DNA of 64,000 bases, taken from positions 868,001 to 932,000 of the forward strand of contig NZ_WTVH02000010.1 in the NCBI RefSeq assembly GCF_012910785.2. Direction: 5' to 3'. Below, in pieces: positions 6,540-14,573 of this stretch (position 1 is the stretch's first letter; every line of letters begins with the position of its first letter). A program made the translations under genes and the position numbers. The stretch comes from Aromatoleum buckelii. GTDB taxonomy: Bacteria > Pseudomonadota > Gammaproteobacteria > Burkholderiales > Rhodocyclaceae. Below the pieces are notes generated by a model. That model was not told the origin of the DNA. It ran no database searches and was given only the letters and a program-made list of their open reading frames with translations.

Positions 6540-8620
6540 CTTCGGGTCCGTGGTTCGGCACGCTCGAACTCGTCCATCGCACGCGCGGGCGCGCGCGCTT
6601 TCGCTACCGCTGCCGGACGGGCACGCCGACCGATGCCAGGACGATCGAGCGGGCCGCCGAAAACATCCCCGGCGTGCTCGAAGCGCGAGTCAATCGCGCG
6701 GCCCGTTCGCTGGTGCTGCATTTCGATGACAAGGAGGTCGAACTCGAGACCTTGCGTGCAGCGCTTGGGGCCTTGTCTGCCCCGCTTGCGGCGGTACGGG
6801 GATCGGCCGTTGTCGAAGAAGGCGGACCGGCGTCGATGGTCGCGAGTCTGGCGACACTGGCCATCACGCGTTTTCTGCCGCAGCCGCTGCAGCTTCCGGT
6901 GACGCTCGGGGCGGCCGCGCCCCTGCTCAGGCATGCGCTGGAGGACCTCGTCGCCAACGGCATTTCGTCGCATGTGCTGGAGGCGATGGCGGTATCGATC
7001 TCGCTCGCGCGCGGTGACTATACGGCCGCCAATACGACCACTTTCATGCTGGCGTTGGGGGAATACCTCGAGATTTCGATCGCCCGTCGTTCGGACGATC
7101 TGCTCAAACACCTTTTGCGTCCGGCAAGCGACGAGGTCTGGATCGAGCGCGGCGGGCAGGAAGTGTTGGTTGCGGCCGGTGAAGTTGCGGTCGGCGATAC
7201 GGTGATCGTCGCGGACGGCGCTGTCGTTCCCGTTGACGGCACTGTGCTGGGAGGCGAAGCCACCGTCAATGAAGCGACGATGACGGGCGAGAGCGCCGCG
7301 GTAGCGAAGGGGCGGGGCGACGCGGTTCTTTCCGGGACGCTGGTCGAAGAGGGCCGCCTGAGAGTGTATGCGGAACAGGTCGGCAGCCGCACGGCCGCTG
7401 CGCGCATCGCCGACTACGTCGAACAGTCGCTGACGGCGAAAAGCGCGGCACAACTCGACGCCGCGCGCCTTGCCGACCGCCTCGTGCCGATCGTGCTGGG
7501 GCTGGCCGGTGCCACGTATTTTATTTCGGGCGACTGGCGTCGGGCCGCGTCGGTGCTGCAGGCCGACTATTCCTGCGCGCTCAAGCTCGCAACGCCGGTC
7601 GCTTTCAAGTCGGCGATGTACGGCGCGGGGCGTGCCGGAATCCTCGTCAAGGGGGGCAGCGCCCTCGAGCGTCTCGCCGATGCCGACACCTTCATCTTCG
7701 ACAAGACCGGCACGCTGACCGCAGGCACGCTCGCCGTGACCGATTCGATCGCGTTCGACAGCACCTACACTGCGGAAGACCTGCTGTGCCTCGCGGCTTC
7801 GGTCGAGGAGCACTACGTCCATCCGCTGGCGCACGCGGTCGTCACCGCAGCGCGCGCGATACACGGGCAGCATTTCGATCACCAGGAAGTGCAGTTCATC
7901 GTCGCCCACGGCGTCGCAAGCGTCATCGATGGCCAGCGCATCGTCATCGGCTCGCGGCATTTCGTCGCCGATGACGAAGGGATCGACATTTCGGCACATC
8001 TCGAGACCGTCGACCGGCTTTACGAGGAAGGCAAGACGCTGCTCTACATCGGCTTCGGCGGCAGGTTCCTCGGCGTGCTGGCGCTGAAGGACGAAGTGCG
8101 CGCCAACAGCGCGGCGACCATTCTCCGGCTGCGCGAGTTGGGCGCCAAGCGGATCCTGATGCTCACCGGCGACCACCGCGAGCGGGCCGAAGAACTTGCC
8201 GAGCATCTCGGGCTCGATGGCTGCCATGCCGAGTTGCTGCCGGAGGACAAGGCGCGGATCGTCGAAGAATTTTCGCGGCAAGGCGCGCGCATCGCCTTTA
8301 TCGGCGACGGCATCAACGACGCTCCGGCGCTCGCCGGTGCCCATGTCGGCATTGCAATGCAAAAAGGTGCGGATATTGCGCGCCTGACCGCCGACGTGGC
8401 GCTGCTCGAGGACGACATCGCCTGCGTGGCCGACGCGAAGGCCTTGGCGAACGGCACGATGGCGCTCATCGGTTCCAACTATCGCCTGACGGTGGGACTC
8501 AACACGGGCATTCTCGCTGCAGCTGCAGCCGGGCTGCTGTCGCCGATCACCACTGCGATGCTGCACAACGGCAGCACGATCGCGATCCTGCTCAACGCCT
8601 TGCGCCGCAGCAGCGTCTGA
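6536..8620 (+). CDS. P1B-type heavy-metal-translocating ATPase with atypical S-C-A membrane motif
   Basis: 694 residues. All P-type ATPase hallmarks are present: the actuator TGES (TMTGESAAVAKG), the phosphorylation site D389-KTGT, the nucleotide-domain HP motif (YVHPLAHAV), a TGD box (LTGDHRERAEE) and G590-DGINDAPAL in the hinge. The metal-site helix reads DYS346-C347-A348-LKLATP instead of CPC, SPC, TPC or CPH, and the last helices carry MLHNGSTIAILLNALR. The N-terminal 80 residues resemble a degenerate HMA_2 domain without CXXC. This motif places it outside the copper and zinc/cadmium branches; P1B-6 ATPases (the FezB group of ferrosome loci) and mycobacterial CtpC-like pumps are candidate relatives, so iron, manganese or zinc are possible substrates. 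It is translationally coupled to the small upstream genes. Confidence 0.9.
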   Translation: MTSGPWFGTLELVHRTRGRARFRYRCRTGTPTDARTIERAAENIPGVLEARVNRAARSLVLHFDDKEVELETLRAALGALSAPLAAVRGSAVVEEGGPASMVASLATLAITRFLPQPLQLPVTLGAAAPLLRHALEDLVANGISSHVLEAMAVSISLARGDYTAANTTTFMLALGEYLEISIARRSDDLLKHLLRPASDEVWIERGGQEVLVAAGEVAVGDTVIVADGAVVPVDGTVLGGEATVNEATMTGESAAVAKGRGDAVLSGTLVEEGRLRVYAEQVGSRTAAARIADYVEQSLTAKSAAQLDAARLADRLVPIVLGLAGATYFISGDWRRAASVLQADYSCALKLATPVAFKSAMYGAGRAGILVKGGSALERLADADTFIFDKTGTLTAGTLAVTDSIAFDSTYTAEDLLCLAASVEEHYVHPLAHAVVTAARAIHGQHFDHQEVQFIVAHGVASVIDGQRIVIGSRHFVADDEGIDISAHLETVDRLYEEGKTLLYIGFGGRFLGVLALKDEVRANSAATILRLRELGAKRILMLTGDHRERAEELAEHLGLDGCHAELLPEDKARIVEEFSRQGARIAFIGDGINDAPALAGAHVGIAMQKGADIARLTADVALLEDDIACVADAKALANGTMALIGSNYRLTVGLNTGILAAAAAGLLSPITTAMLHNGSTIAILLNALRRSSV

Positions 8621-8692
8621 ACGCCGCGGCAGCGCGGATCCAGAAGGAACCGAACCGGCAGGAACGGCAGGTGGTTCGTCGGAGGCAGCATT

Positions 8693-9376
8693 TTGCGTTT
8701 TCTTCGGAATTGGCTGGAGCCGCGGATACTCGGCATAGTCGCTGCCGTGACGTCCGCGCTGTGGATCTTCATCGAGGTCGCGGAAGATGTCGTCGAAGGG
8801 GATACGCACGCGTTCGACAACGCGATCCTGATGGCGCTGCGTCCGCCCGGCGACGCGCAGGCCCCGTTGGGCCCGCCGTGGATCGAGGCGGCCGCGAGGG
8901 ATATCACGGCGCTGGGCAGCTTCACCGTGCTGGGGCTGGTGGTTGCGGCGGTGACGGTCTTCCTCCTCCTGGCCAGGCGGCACCGCACGGCGATGTTCGT
9001 GCTGCTCGGCACCAGCAGCGGGACGCTGGCTTCCGTCTTGCTGAAGGGCGCTTTCTCCCGGCCCCGGCCGGATATTTTTCCGCACGGAGACTTCGTCATC
9101 TCGGCAAGCTTTCCGAGCGGGCATGCGATGCTCTCGGCGGTCGTGTATCTGACGCTCGGAGCCTTGCTGGCGCGACTGGTGCCGCGGCGCCGGCTCAAGC
9201 TCTATGTGATGTCGATCGCGCTGGCGCTGACCGTGATCGTCGGCCTCAGCCGGATCTATCTGGGGGTCCACTGGCCGACCGACGTTCTCGCCGGGTGGGC
9301 CGCCGGCGCGGCGTGGGCGCTGGGATGGTGGGGTGCGGCGGAGCTCGTGAAAATCCGCAACGGGGAGCGCGCGTGA
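8693..9376 (+). CDS. PAP2-family membrane phosphatase
   Basis: 227 residues from TTG 8693. The three PAP2/acid-phosphatase signatures are intact: KGAFSRPRP (KxxxxxxRP), PSGH (SASFPSGHAMLS) and SRIYLGVHWPTD (SRxxxxxHxxxD). About six hydrophobic segments fit an integral membrane enzyme acting on phosphatidic acid, undecaprenyl diphosphate or a similar lipid phosphate at the outer face of the membrane. The gene starts 72 bases after the ATPase and overlaps the DgkA gene (GTGA), so a lipid phosphatase and a lipid kinase are made together, which suggests recycling or adjusting of phosphatidic acid and diacylglycerol. Confidence 0.88.
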   Translation: MRFLRNWLEPRILGIVAAVTSALWIFIEVAEDVVEGDTHAFDNAILMALRPPGDAQAPLGPPWIEAAARDITALGSFTVLGLVVAAVTVFLLLARRHRTAMFVLLGTSSGTLASVLLKGAFSRPRPDIFPHGDFVISASFPSGHAMLSAVVYLTLGALLARLVPRRRLKLYVMSIALALTVIVGLSRIYLGVHWPTDVLAGWAAGAAWALGWWGAAELVKIRNGERA

Positions 9377-9735
9377 AAGGCCGTGGGTTCCGCGAACGCC
9401 TCGGTTTCGCGCTGCACGGCCTGCAGCTGGCGATCAGCCGCGAGAAGAGCTTCCGCGCGCATGTCCTGGCGGGCGGGGCGATGCTGTGCGTGTTGCTGGT
9501 GGCCCGTCCGCCGCTCGTCTGGTGGATGGTGCTTGCGCTGACGGCGGGTTTCGTCATGGTGACCGAACTCGTCAACACCGCGCTCGAGACGCTGGCCGAT
9601 CACCTTCATCCCGAACGGCATCCGGAGATCGGCGCATGCAAGGACATCGCGGCAGGCGCGGTGCTCGTGGCCGCCGCGACGGCGCTCGTCGTCGGGATCG
9701 TTTTCGCCGCGCAGTGGTTCCGCGGCTGGTCCTGA
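9373..9735 (+). CDS. dgkA: Diacylglycerol kinase, DgkA family
   Basis: 120 residues from GTG 9373, which overlaps the upstream TGA; E. coli DgkA is 122 residues. The N-terminal amphipathic helix (RERLGFALHGLQLAISREKSFRAH) and the family signature MVTELVNTALETLADHL followed by KDIAAGAVL hold the conserved Glu and Asp/Lys residues of the active site at the membrane face. Three hydrophobic helices are predicted. The enzyme phosphorylates diacylglycerol (or undecaprenol in related forms) with ATP. It closes the run of genes that starts at 3899. Confidence 0.88.
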   Translation: MKGRGFRERLGFALHGLQLAISREKSFRAHVLAGGAMLCVLLVARPPLVWWMVLALTAGFVMVTELVNTALETLADHLHPERHPEIGACKDIAAGAVLVAAATALVVGIVFAAQWFRGWS

Positions 9736-9778
9736 AGCTCAAATGGCCGCTCGAGAACAGGCGGCGTCCGGCCGGCGA

Positions 9779-9805
9779 GGCCGCTGCGGCGGCCGCCACC
9801 CTTTT
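9779..9805. terminator. Hairpin between the convergent dgkA and tryptophanase-family genes
   Basis: GGCCGC-TGCG-GCGGCC forms a perfect six-pair stem with a four-base loop, followed on the plus strand by a weak T-run (CCCTTTTCC). It lies where transcription from both sides should end. Confidence 0.4.
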
Positions 9806-9835
9806 CCGCACGGCCGCCGGTTACTGGGCCCAGTC

Positions 9836-11284
9836 CTACAGGCTGTCGCCGAAATCCTCGCGGAATTTCTCGAACAGCTTTTGCTGCCAATCCGAAACGG
9901 GCTTCAGCCGGCCATAGAAGAAACGCAGGATTTCAGGCTCTTCGGTGAACACGAGGCCGCCGATGAGGTGGCGGTTTTCGTACACCCACGAGATCCGGTC
10001 GATCGCGTATTTGACCTGCGACAGCGTGAATACCCGGCGCGGCAACGCCAGCCGGACCAGTTCCATGTTGGCGAAAACTTCGTTGCCGTCGGGGTCGCGC
10101 TGCTCGGAGAGCGTGCCGCGCTCCATGCCGCGTATGCCGCTGGCGATATACAGTGCCGAGGCGAGTGCGCCGGCAGGGTATTGCGCCTGCGGGACGTGCT
10201 CGAGGAACTGCATGACGTTGATGTGGCAACCGAGGCCGCCGGCCGGCGTGATGACCGGAACACCGCGTTTTTGCAGCTCGTCGACCATGAAGCTGATGAA
10301 CTGCGGCCCCTGGTTGATCACGTCCTCGTCCATCGTTTCGTCGAGGCCGACCGTCAGCGCTTCCATCTCGCGCACCGACATGCCGCCGTACGTGAGGAAG
10401 CCTTCATACAGCGGGACCAACCCGCGCATCCTGCGGTACAGCTCCTCGGTCCTGATGCAGATGCCGCCGCCGCGTGCGCAGCCGAGCTTGCGGGCCGAGA
10501 AGTAGATGACGTCGCATAGGTCCGCCATTTTGCGCGTGATCTCGCGAATGCTCAGATCGTTGCAGCTTTCCTCGCGGTTCTTGATGAAGTGGAGGTTGTC
10601 CGCAAGCAGGCTCGCATCGAGCACGAGCAGGACGTCGTGCTTGTCGCACACCCGGCGAACGTCGGCGAGGTTCTCGAGCGAGAACGGCTGGCCGCCGATG
10701 AGGTTCGTGCCCGCTTCCATGCGGACGAACGCAATCTTGCTGGAGCCGTGCCCTTCGATGATCGCCGACAGCTTGGCGATGTCCATGTTGCCCTTGAAGG
10801 GATGCACGCTGACGACTTCGAGGCCGGCATCCGAGATCAGCTCTTCGACGATGCCGCCGTTCAGCGTGATGTGCGCCTTGGTGGTCGTGAAGTGGTAGTT
10901 CATCGGCACGATGGAGCCCGGCGATACCAGCACCTGCGACAGGATGTTCTCGCACGCGCGCCCCTGGTGGGCGGGCAGGAAATAGGGCAGGCCGAAGATT
11001 TCCTGGAGCTTGCTTTCGAGGCGGGTGTAGGTCGCGCTGCCGGCGTAGCTGTCGTCGGCGATCAGCATCGCGGCCTGCTGTTGATCGCTCATGGCATTGA
11101 CACCGCTGTCGGTGAGCATGTCCATGAAGACGTCCTTGTTCTGCAGCAGGAAAGTGTTGTTGCCTGCTTCGGTGATCGCCTTGAGCCGGTGTTCCACCGG
11201 TGGAAGGTTCAGCTTCTGTACGATGCGTACCTTGTGCATTTCCAGCGGAACCTGTTCTCCGCTGAAAAACTTCACCTGTGCCAT
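9836..11284 (-). CDS. tnaA: Tryptophanase / tyrosine phenol-lyase family PLP enzyme
   Basis: 482 residues with GGAGG upstream of ATG 11282-11284. Family features: SYAGSATYTRLE near the N-terminus, FLPAHQGRACE (PLP phosphate-binding region), LLVLDASLLADNLHFIKNREE (PLP-pyridine Asp) and FSARK266LGCARGGGICI, whose lysine lines up with the PLP Schiff-base lysine of E. coli TnaA (K270). The reaction is beta-elimination of tryptophan to indole, pyruvate and ammonia, or of tyrosine to phenol. The Lys-motif differs from the usual SxKKDxxVxxGG, so the substrate is uncertain. No TnaC-like leader peptide or tnaB permease is visible upstream; the next plus-strand gene is divergent. Confidence 0.8.
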   Translation of the reverse strand: MAQVKFFSGEQVPLEMHKVRIVQKLNLPPVEHRLKAITEAGNNTFLLQNKDVFMDMLTDSGVNAMSDQQQAAMLIADDSYAGSATYTRLESKLQEIFGLPYFLPAHQGRACENILSQVLVSPGSIVPMNYHFTTTKAHITLNGGIVEELISDAGLEVVSVHPFKGNMDIAKLSAIIEGHGSSKIAFVRMEAGTNLIGGQPFSLENLADVRRVCDKHDVLLVLDASLLADNLHFIKNREESCNDLSIREITRKMADLCDVIYFSARKLGCARGGGICIRTEELYRRMRGLVPLYEGFLTYGGMSVREMEALTVGLDETMDEDVINQGPQFISFMVDELQKRGVPVITPAGGLGCHINVMQFLEHVPQAQYPAGALASALYIASGIRGMERGTLSEQRDPDGNEVFANMELVRLALPRRVFTLSQVKYAIDRISWVYENRHLIGGLVFTEEPEILRFFYGRLKPVSDWQQKLFEKFREDFGDSL

Positions 11285-11560
11285 GTTGTTGCCTCCGGAT
11301 GCTGTCGAATTTCGGGGTGAAGCAATCGATTCTCGAGGGAAGAATTGCCGGCGGCGATTATCCCCTGCCTGTTGCGGTGGACCAAACGCGGAACGATCCT
11401 TGCCGTTTCGTCACGCCGCGGGAACGGCAGCAGAGACGGTATGAAACCCGTACGGCCGAGCGCAGGCGGGGCGGTTGTGGCATAGTCGGCGGATGGAGGC
11501 TCGATCGCGGGCCCGCGTCCACCTCGTTTCAATCGGCTTGGCCGAACCAAAGGGAATCTC

Positions 11561-11764
11561 TTGGCAAAACCAAATTACCAGTTCGAAAAGCGCCAGCGGG
11601 ATCTGGCGAAGAAAAGCCGGCAGGAAGAAAAACGCCGGCAGAAGCTCGCCGCTAAAGCCGGCGCTGGCGAAGCTCCGGCCGACATCGACGAAGCGCCGTC
11701 GGCCGATGACGCCGGCTTGCGACCCCCACGCGCGAACGGTGGGACAGAGTCCGGCAGCGCGTAA
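11561..11764 (+). CDS. Small basic conserved hypothetical protein
   Basis: 67 residues from TTG 11561. The N-terminus (KPNYQFEKRQRDLAKKSRQEEKRRQK) is a charged Lys/Arg/Glu helix, probably a coiled coil or nucleic-acid-contacting segment. The C-terminus is Ala/Asp/Pro-rich and low complexity. Short proteins starting MAKPNYQFEKRQ are common in betaproteobacteria but have no assigned function as far as I know. It stands alone between divergent and convergent genes. Confidence 0.6.
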   Translation: MAKPNYQFEKRQRDLAKKSRQEEKRRQKLAAKAGAGEAPADIDEAPSADDAGLRPPRANGGTESGSA

Positions 11765-11847
11765 CCCCAGCAGGGCGCTGCCGAAAACAGCGCTCGGTGC
11801 TTCCTGAACTCTTTGGGTTCCCCGCTGAGCCGGATCCCTTCAGGCGC

Positions 11848-13371
11848 TTACTGCAACGGCGAGTGCCAGGTGAATCGGTACACCCTGGCTGGCGGCTTGC
11901 CGCCGCATCGCCCGTTATCCGCGTCCGATCCGACCAGAAACCAATCGGCGCGGGAAGTCTCGCCGAGCCTGCGCGCCTTGTCCTCCCGGAAGCACCGTGC
12001 CAGATCCGGCAGCGGAACGAGCGCGAACGATTGCGGATGGCTTCGCAGCCAACTTGCGGCATGATCCACCGTGACCTCCGACTGAAAGCCGAAATGCACG
12101 ATCGGTTGGCGCGCGAACAACCAGTGCCCTTCGCGCCAGTCGATCAGTGCCAGTTCCGCTCCGCCCGTCAGTTCGGCCGCCTGGCGCATGATGCCCTCGT
12201 GGGGATTGAGGCCGTCGCGGACCGGTTCGATGAAACCTTCCACGAACCAGGCGACGAACCAGAGCAGGGCCGCGCCGAGAAAGAGCTTTCGCGCACGCGG
12301 GCGGCCGGCAAACCAGCGGCGCAGCAGCCACGGCACGAGGGGCGCGACCGCCAGCACCAGGCCGGGCAACGCCGGGTAGATGTACAGCTTGCGCTTGCCG
12401 CTGCTCAGGCAGAAGAACAGCAGCACCAGCGCCACCCAGCCTAGCAGCACCAGCGTGCGACCGTCCCGCTTCGCCAGCTGGCGCCGCCATGCCGGGATGA
12501 GCCACGGCAGTGCCGGCACGATCGGCAGCCAGTACTTCGGGATCACTTCGGCAAAAAAATACCAGAACGGCTCCTGGTGCGCCCAGGCCTTCGTGTAGCG
12601 CTCGGCGGTTTGTCGCAGCAGGATCTCTTTCACGTACGCGAGACTGTCGGCGTCCGCCTGCAGCAACACCATGACGACCAGCGGCAACAGCCACAGCGAT
12701 ATCGCCGCCAGCGTCGCGGCGAGGCCGAGGGACCAGCGCACACCCTCGCCAGGCATGCGGGTGACGCCTGACCAGCCGGCATGCACGGCCCAGGCGTACG
12801 GAATCAGCATCAGGGCCGGCAGGAAGCCGACGCCCTTGCTAATGACGCCGAATCCCATCGCGGCACACGCGACGTAAAACCACCCCCACGCCGGGCCGAG
12901 CATGAGATGCCGCACGAGGCCGTACACGGCGAGGACGATCCACAGGCACAGGAAACCGTCGATCTGCCCGGCCCTCAGGATGCTGTAAGTCTGGTAGCTC
13001 GCGAGAAACAGCAGTGCGGCGATGATCCCGATGCGCCGATGCCACAGGCGCCGCCCGAGATCGTACAGGCACGCTGTCGCGACCACCCCGGCGAGCAGCG
13101 CCGGGAGGAACAGCGCGACCACCGGCGAGCCGGTGAGCTGAACGAACAGCGCCACCGTCCACATGAACAGCGGCGGTTTGTCCGGATAGATTTCGGCGGC
13201 GCGATGCGGAATGAACCACGAGCCGTCCTGCAGCATTTCCAGCGCGACGCCGAGAAAGCGCTCTTCATCGACGTTCAGCGGCTGTCGCAAGCCGAGTCCG
13301 GCGCCGACCATCAGCAGCGCCAGCAGCATCAGGCCGATGAGCTCGATGCGTGACGAAATAGCGTTGCGCAC
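11848..13371 (-). CDS. ArnT/PMT-like membrane glycosyltransferase (GT83 type)
   Basis: 507 residues from GTG 13371. About eleven hydrophobic helices. The N-terminal periplasmic loop carries NVDEERFLGVALEML, the acidic motif that holds the catalytic Asp/Glu of the GT-C superfamily, followed by YPDKPPLFMW, typical of ArnT-like 4-amino-4-deoxy-L-arabinose transferases, and by GQIDGFLCLW. These enzymes move a sugar from an undecaprenyl carrier to lipid A or another acceptor on the outer face of the inner membrane. It is last in a three-gene operon with a LAB_N protein and a DPM1-like transferase, so the donor is probably made by the neighbours. Sugar and acceptor are unknown. Confidence 0.82.
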   Translation of the reverse strand: MRNAISSRIELIGLMLLALLMVGAGLGLRQPLNVDEERFLGVALEMLQDGSWFIPHRAAEIYPDKPPLFMWTVALFVQLTGSPVVALFLPALLAGVVATACLYDLGRRLWHRRIGIIAALLFLASYQTYSILRAGQIDGFLCLWIVLAVYGLVRHLMLGPAWGWFYVACAAMGFGVISKGVGFLPALMLIPYAWAVHAGWSGVTRMPGEGVRWSLGLAATLAAISLWLLPLVVMVLLQADADSLAYVKEILLRQTAERYTKAWAHQEPFWYFFAEVIPKYWLPIVPALPWLIPAWRRQLAKRDGRTLVLLGWVALVLLFFCLSSGKRKLYIYPALPGLVLAVAPLVPWLLRRWFAGRPRARKLFLGAALLWFVAWFVEGFIEPVRDGLNPHEGIMRQAAELTGGAELALIDWREGHWLFARQPIVHFGFQSEVTVDHAASWLRSHPQSFALVPLPDLARCFREDKARRLGETSRADWFLVGSDADNGRCGGKPPARVYRFTWHSPLQ

Positions 13372-13374
13372 CGC

Positions 13375-13647
13375 TCAAGTTTCCTGCTCTTTTTGCCGGG
13401 CGATCAGCTGCAGGTTGCGCAGGTAGATGATGAAGCCGAACGACTGCCCGACGATGAACACCGGATCTTCACGGTGGATCGCGTAAGCCAGCAGCAGCGC
13501 ACTGCCGATGAGGCTCAAATACCAGAAGCCGACCGGAATGAGGCTGCGTTTCTTGTATTCGCTGTACAGCCACTGCAGCGCGAAGCGGCCCGTGAACGTC
13601 AGCTGGCCGGCGAAGCCGATCACCAGCCAGAGTGTTTCCTTGCCCAT
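13375..13647 (-). CDS. Lipid-A-biosynthesis N-terminal (LAB_N) domain membrane protein
   Basis: 90 residues with three hydrophobic helices. The sequence LWLVIGFAGQLTFTGRFALQW followed by SEYKKRSLIPVGFWYLSLIGS is the signature of the LAB_N family, a small SWEET/PQ-loop-like membrane protein found next to DPM1-like and ArnT-like transferases. The gene ends 3 bases before the ArnT-like start and begins 1 base after the glycosyltransferase stop, so the three form a tight operon. A role in flipping or presenting the lipid-linked sugar is plausible but not shown by the sequence. Confidence 0.85.
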   Translation of the reverse strand: MGKETLWLVIGFAGQLTFTGRFALQWLYSEYKKRSLIPVGFWYLSLIGSALLLAYAIHREDPVFIVGQSFGFIIYLRNLQLIARQKEQET

Positions 13648-13648
13648 C

Positions 13649-14392
13649 TCAGCCCTCCGTTTCGGTCGCGACCGTATCCAGGCGGGTGCGCCTGATCAAC
13701 CACCACACGCCGAACAGGTCGAGGATGCCGACCAGCGCCCGGTCGAGGTTTCCGTATTTGGACGTGCCGGTTCTGCGCGGCCGGTGATTGACGGGGTGAA
13801 CGATCGTTCGCCCGCGGTGGCGCTGGATCAGCGCTGGCAGGAAACGATGCATGTGATCGAAATAAGGCAGGCGCAGGAACGCTTCCCGTTCGATGAGCTT
13901 GAGGCCGCAGCCGGTATCGGGCGTCGCATCCTTCAGCAGCCTGCTGCGCAGCCCGTTGGCGAAGCGCGATGCCCAGCGCTTGCTGGCCGTGTCGCGGCGA
14001 GTGACGCGGTGGCCTGCCACCAGCTTGATGCCGTCCGGCCGACCTTCGGTGCCGCGCACCAGCGCGAGCATCCCGGAAATGTCCGCCGGGTCGTTCTGGC
14101 CGTCGCCGTCGAGCGTCACGAGCCAGTGGCCGTGCGCAGCGAGCACTGCGTGGTAGAGCGATGTGCTTTGCCCGAGCGAGCGGGGATGGCTGAGGATGCG
14201 CAACTGGGGGAAGCCAGCGCTTTTCAGCGCCCGCAGCTCGGACGCGCTGCCGTCAGTGCTGCCGTCATCGACGACGATGACCTCGTAGGCTTCGCCGGCG
14301 AGCGCGCTGCGCACTTCTTCGAGGAGCGGCGCAAGGTTGCCGGCTTCGTTCCTTGCAGGAATAAGGACGGAAACATAAACGTTATCGTGCAT
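13649..14392 (-). CDS. Dolichol-phosphate-mannose-synthase-like GT2 glycosyltransferase
   Basis: 247 residues from ATG 14390-14392; an in-frame start at 14470 would add 26 low-complexity residues. GT-A fold motifs are clear: VSVLIPARNEAGNL, VIVVDDGSTDGS (first Asp motif), TLDGDGQNDPADI (DXD metal site) and GCGLKLIERE (acceptor loop). The C-terminus (HPVNHRPRRTGTSKYG) is typical of the DPM1/ArnC branch, which transfers a nucleotide-sugar to a polyprenyl phosphate. It probably makes the lipid-linked donor used by the ArnT-like enzyme encoded downstream. Confidence 0.87.
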   Translation of the reverse strand: MHDNVYVSVLIPARNEAGNLAPLLEEVRSALAGEAYEVIVVDDGSTDGSASELRALKSAGFPQLRILSHPRSLGQSTSLYHAVLAAHGHWLVTLDGDGQNDPADISGMLALVRGTEGRPDGIKLVAGHRVTRRDTASKRWASRFANGLRSRLLKDATPDTGCGLKLIEREAFLRLPYFDHMHRFLPALIQRHRGRTIVHPVNHRPRRTGTSKYGNLDRALVGILDLFGVWWLIRRTRLDTVATETEG

Positions 14393-14573
14393 GGGGTGAC
14401 TCGATTGTTGCCACAGGTTGTTGCCCCGCCAGCCGGTGGGCGCAGCTGCCGGCGAAGGCGCGGCCGACATTGCGGCCGGGATGGGGCAGTTTTTCGCAAG
14501 AAAATATCCAGACTTCGAGCGTGGGTATTAGTTTATCCAAATTTTGCATCGGCCCGGCCCGGCTGCCGCAGGC

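Noticed and set aside
6446-9271. A 941-codon open frame on the minus strand opposite the P-type ATPase
   Set aside because: It mirrors the ATPase in high-GC DNA; its product is Arg/His/Asp-rich with no family motif.
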